From an uncultured Schwartzia sp. (GTDB lineage: Bacteria; Bacillota; Negativicutes; Selenomonadales; Selenomonadaceae), in the NCBI GenBank assembly GCA_905373705.1, contig CAJPUA010000030.1, positions 1 to 8,281 on the forward strand: a DNA stretch of 8,281 nt, given 5' to 3'. Under the pieces are notes generated by a model. The model made no database searches, was not told the origin of the DNA, and was given only the letters and a program-made list of their open reading frames with translations. The position numbers were made by a program, and so were the translations under genes. Below are positions 5,759 through 8,281 of the stretch, one piece after another (position 1 is the first letter of the stretch; the number at the start of each line of letters is the position of its first letter).

Positions 5759-6730
5759 ATGAAGATGGGCAAGCTTGGCCGATTGACACTTTTTGGCGTT
5801 TTGATGGCTTTGGTGGCGGCGCTTTTGACGGGCTGCGGCGGAGACGGAAAAACGACGGGGGAAAAAAAGTTTTTAAATATCGCTACCGGCGGTACGGCAG
5901 GAACATATTATCCGATCGGCGTAGCGATGGCGGAGATATTGAACAAGTCGATTCCCGGCATGAACGTCAGCGTGCAGAGTACCGGCGCTTCGGTAGCGAA
6001 TATCAATATGCTCAAGGATGGGTCGGTCGAGTTAGCGATCGTGCAGAACGACATTATTTATTACGCGGAGAATGGTACGAAAATGTTCCAGGATAATAAA
6101 ATCGCCAGCCTGAAAGGGATCGCGGCGCTTTATCCCGAGACGTGTCAGATCGTGACGCTGGAAAAGAGCGGTATTAAGTCGGTGACGAATTTTAAGGGGA
6201 AAAAGATTGCTGTCGGCGCAGCGGGCTCGGGGGCGGAGGCGAATGCCCGGCAGATTATGGAGGCCTACGGCATTACGTATAATGATATTGAGGTGCAGTA
6301 CCTCTCTTTCAGCGAGGCGGCGAACGCTCTGAAGGACGGCAATGTGGACGCGGCGTTCGTTACGGCGGGATTCCCCACGGCGGCGATTCAGGACATTGCC
6401 TCACAGCACCCGGTTCGTCTCTTACCCGTTGATGCGGATAAGGCGGACGCGCTCATCGCGGAATATCCTTTCTACACGAAAACGACGGTTCCGGCTGGTA
6501 CTTACACAGGCTTTAATGAAGAAGTGCCGGCGGTATCGGTTATGGCGATGCTGGTTGCCACGGACAAGCTGGACGATCAGCTGGGTTACGAGATAACGAA
6601 AGCACTTTTCACCGGATTGGATCGCCTGCAGGCGGCGCATTCGGTCGGCAAGATGATTACCAAGGACGGCGCGATGAAGGGCATGTCCATCAAGATGAAC
6701 GGTGGAGCGGAGAAGTTCTTCAAGGAATGA
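5759..6730 (+). CDS. TAXI-family TRAP transporter substrate-binding lipoprotein
   Basis: This 323-residue extracytoplasmic binding protein delivers a small solute, usually a carboxylate or amino acid in this family, to a TRAP permease driven by an ion gradient. The N-terminus is a lipoprotein signal: KMGKLGR, a hydrophobic core, then the lipobox LLTGC with Cys26 as the lipidated residue. The mature part shows TAXI hallmarks: ATGGTAGTYYPIG (about 42-54), QSTGASVANINMLKDGSVELAIVQND (split here as QSTGASVANINM, then LKDGSVELAIVQND; about 73-98), and a second lobe with GKKIAVGAAGSGAE. The length is typical for the family. The start has GAGGAGG eight bases upstream. DUF1850 and permease genes follow on the same strand, the usual TAXI operon order. 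The substrate is not predictable by eye. Most TRAP binding proteins are soluble in the periplasm; the lipid anchor here is noteworthy for a cell with an outer membrane. Confidence 0.93.
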   Translation: MKMGKLGRLTLFGVLMALVAALLTGCGGDGKTTGEKKFLNIATGGTAGTYYPIGVAMAEILNKSIPGMNVSVQSTGASVANINMLKDGSVELAIVQNDIIYYAENGTKMFQDNKIASLKGIAALYPETCQIVTLEKSGIKSVTNFKGKKIAVGAAGSGAEANARQIMEAYGITYNDIEVQYLSFSEAANALKDGNVDAAFVTAGFPTAAIQDIASQHPVRLLPVDADKADALIAEYPFYTKTTVPAGTYTGFNEEVPAVSVMAMLVATDKLDDQLGYEITKALFTGLDRLQAAHSVGKMITKDGAMKGMSIKMNGGAEKFFKE

Positions 6731-6746
6731 TCCTCGTATGTGGACA

Positions 6747-6781
6747 GAGAGCGGGCGCCGGAGTATCGAGCGCCCGCTCTC
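6747..6781 (+). terminator. Strong intercistronic hairpin after the binding-protein gene (partial terminator or mRNA stabiliser)
   Basis: GAGAGCGGGCGC (6747-6758) and GCGCCCGCTCTC (6770-6781) form a perfect 12-bp GC-rich stem with an 11-base loop, 16 bases after the stop codon. Only CCTTTG follows, so the U-tract is poor. It probably attenuates transcription or protects the binding-protein message from 3' decay, giving more binding protein than permease. A complete terminator is unlikely because the next two TRAP-linked genes have no visible promoter. Confidence 0.6.
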
Positions 6782-6803
6782 CCTTTGAAAAGGGGCACGG
6801 CGA

Positions 6804-7364
6804 ATGGTGATGAAACGCTGGGCGGCGGTACTGACGACAGCGCTCCTGCTGGCGGGCGGCTGGTTCATCCTTCGTCCCTGTCTGTTTATAAAGGCGCCGG
6901 CTGGTTTGTTGGCGGTAATTCCGGCGACGCCGGGGATGGAATTTTCTACGCGATTTATCCATTCGGTGCAAAAGACGCCAGTGGAAGAGTTTTTTGCCGT
7001 GAATGAAAGCCGGGACGGATTTATTCTGCGCATGACCCGCTATCAGTCGTTTGGGGTCGGGTTGCCGTTTCTGGCGGAGGAAGGCGCGTTCCGGGCGGAC
7101 GGGAATTTTTTTGTCGTAGAGGATATGAAGCGGCGCTTTTCCCGCCTCGATTTTCGCCCCGGCGTGGGAACGGAGCTCACGCTGACCGTGGGCGGCGAGG
7201 TTTACCGGCTTTACGAATTGGTCCCGCCGGGCGCGCTGGTCAGCGTTTACATAGCGCCCTGTTATCGGCGGTGGCAGGATGCCACTGATATTACTCATAC
7301 AGAAGAGGGCGTCTCTGCCGGCGCCGAATGGAAAGCGGCGCTTCGGCGCGGGCGATATACATAA
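6804..7364 (+). CDS. DUF1850 domain protein of the TAXI-TRAP operon
   Basis: This encodes a 186-residue protein of the DUF1850 family, which is repeatedly found between TAXI binding proteins and fused TRAP permeases; its role is unknown. An N-terminal hydrophobic segment (about residues 6-24, VLTTALLLAGGWFIL) is a membrane anchor or uncleaved signal, so the rest likely faces outside the cytoplasmic membrane. DUF1850-type motifs are STRFIHSVQKTPVEEFFAV (about 48-66) and the following TRYQSFGVGLPF. The domain ends near residue 150; the Arg-rich tail shows no further domain. AGGGG lies eight bases before the ATG at 6804; a second Met at residue 3 is a possible start. The permease gene begins 18 bases downstream. 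A helper role in assembly or docking of the TRAP complex is inference only. Confidence 0.85.
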   Translation: MVMKRWAAVLTTALLLAGGWFILRPCLFIKAPAGLLAVIPATPGMEFSTRFIHSVQKTPVEEFFAVNESRDGFILRMTRYQSFGVGLPFLAEEGAFRADGNFFVVEDMKRRFSRLDFRPGVGTELTLTVGGEVYRLYELVPPGALVSVYIAPCYRRWQDATDITHTEEGVSAGAEWKAALRRGRYT

Positions 7365-7382
7365 GGGAAGGTTGAATAGGAT

Positions 7383-8281
7383 ATGATGGACGAGAAGCAC
7401 GAAAAACTGGCGCAAGAGGTTCTGAAAAAATACGATAAGGAGGCAAATACGGCGGAACATACCGGCTTTTTGGCGAAATTTGTCGCCGCGCTGGCGGTTT
7501 CGTTTTCCGTGTTTCAGCTCTATACGGCGGTATTCGGAGTGCTTGATGCGCAGCTTCAGCGGGCGGTGCATCTGGGGTTCGGACTGGCGCTGGTATTTTT
7601 GCTTTACCCGACGCGGGGGGGAAAGCCCGGGGAGATGAAAACACACGTTGAGGACTATGTGCTGGTGTTTTTGGGTGCGGCCGCGCCGGGGTATATCCTG
7701 CTTGAGTATCAAAAGCTGGTGCTGCGCGCCGGCACGGTGACAGAGGTGGATTTTGCTGTCGGACTCGTAGGGATCCTCCTGGTCATAGAGGCGACGCGGC
7801 GGGTCGTCGGCATACCGATGGTCGTTGTGGTGCTGCTCTTTCTTGGCTACGCTTTCGCCGGCCCGTATATGCCAGGGGTGCTCGCCCATCGCGGCTTAAC
7901 GCCTCAGCAGCTTGTCGGTCACCTTTTCTATACGACGGAGGGTGTTTTCGGCATACCGCTGGGGGTTTCTTCGACGTTTATTTTCCTCTTTATTTTGTTT
8001 GGCGCGTACTTGGAATCGACCGGCCTGGGGCGGTTTTTCATCGATCTGTCGAACGCGCTGGCCGGCTGGGCGTCGGGGGGGCCGGCAAAGGTCGCGGTGC
8101 TTTCCAGCGGTCTCATGGGAACCGTTTCCGGAAGCTCCGTGGCGAATGTCGCCGGAACGGGCAGCTTTACGATTCCGATGATGAAAAAGCTCGGCTATGA
8201 CCGGGAATTTGCCGGAGCCGTCGAAGCGGCAGCCTCGACAGGCGGGCAGCTCATGCCGCCCGTCATGGGGGCGGCGGCATT
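7383..8281 (+). CDS. TRAP transporter fused permease, DctQ-DctM (4TM/12TM) type, N-terminal part cut by window edge
   Basis: I translated this open frame from the ATG at 7383 to the window edge, about 299 residues; complete family members are about twice that length. A charged cytoplasmic N-terminus is followed by several membrane helices (VAALAVSFSVFQLYTAVF, LGFGLALVFLLYP, YVLVFLGAAAPGYILL, VGLVGILLVIEATRRVVG and more), the small-subunit-like part. The start of the large DctM domain then follows: STFIFLFILFGAYLESTGLG, GGPAKVAVLSSGLMGTVSGS, ANVAGTGSFTIPMMKKLGY and STGGQLMPPVMGAAA, all strong signatures of fused TAXI-type permeases. It is the ion-coupled membrane channel partner of the binding lipoprotein upstream. 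The start is ambiguous by one codon: GGGAAGG lies 11 bases before the first ATG, whereas AGG is five bases before the second at 7386. No frame disruption is seen in the visible part. Confidence 0.9.
   Translation, partial: MMDEKHEKLAQEVLKKYDKEANTAEHTGFLAKFVAALAVSFSVFQLYTAVFGVLDAQLQRAVHLGFGLALVFLLYPTRGGKPGEMKTHVEDYVLVFLGAAAPGYILLEYQKLVLRAGTVTEVDFAVGLVGILLVIEATRRVVGIPMVVVVLLFLGYAFAGPYMPGVLAHRGLTPQQLVGHLFYTTEGVFGIPLGVSSTFIFLFILFGAYLESTGLGRFFIDLSNALAGWASGGPAKVAVLSSGLMGTVSGSSVANVAGTGSFTIPMMKKLGYDREFAGAVEAAASTGGQLMPPVMGAAA

Noticed and set aside
6747..6786. A complete rho-independent terminator ending the TRAP operon after the binding protein
   Set aside because: The stem is strong but the following T-run is only three bases, and the next two genes belong to the same transporter and lack an evident promoter.
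6720..7889. Minus-strand 389-codon open frame
   Set aside because: It lies antisense to DUF1850 and the TRAP permease, is rich in Arg/His/Gln in the manner of shadow frames, and matches no family I recognise.

Overview
The window looks like part of a diderm Firmicute chromosome, most likely a Negativicute (Selenomonas, Megasphaera or Veillonella-like). This is inferred from three things seen together: an outer-membrane TonB-dependent system, strong Firmicute-style Shine-Dalgarno sequences (AGGAGG types), and an oxygen-independent haem-degradation enzyme. By eye the coding DNA has moderate to fairly high GC, while the intergenic regions are AT-rich. No mobile element, CRISPR array, tRNA or rRNA is visible.

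The left two thirds (1-5456) is one minus-strand gene cluster for uptake and anaerobic use of an iron compound, most probably haem. In transcription order it holds a TonB-dependent outer-membrane receptor (5456-3033), exbB (2973-2359), exbD (2362-1958), tonB (1942-1037), a flavodoxin (976-449) and a radical SAM protein of the ChuW/HutW/HmuW type. The last gene starts at 452 and runs off the left edge. Two gene pairs share 4-base ATGA overlaps (exbB/exbD and flavodoxin/radical SAM). The logic is: the receptor captures the ligand, the ExbB-ExbD-TonB motor energises its import, and the flavodoxin plus radical SAM enzyme open the porphyrin without oxygen and release iron. The inner-membrane ABC transporter that would link the two halves is not in the window.

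The 302-base region 5457-5758 is a divergent regulatory region. It carries a minus-strand promoter for the receptor with a good Fur-box match inside it, two adjacent small palindromes in the receptor leader, and a plus-strand extended -10 promoter for the genes to the right.

The right part (5759-8281) is a plus-strand TRAP transporter operon of the TAXI type. It holds a substrate-binding lipoprotein, a strong intercistronic hairpin, a small DUF1850 membrane-anchored protein, and a fused TRAP permease cut by the window end. Its substrate cannot be read from the sequence.

The parts least explained by standard annotation are the Gly/Ser-repeat linker of TonB (whose opposite strand spells Pro-Glu-Pro repeats), the palindromic AT-rich possible promoter before the flavodoxin gene, and the DUF1850 protein.
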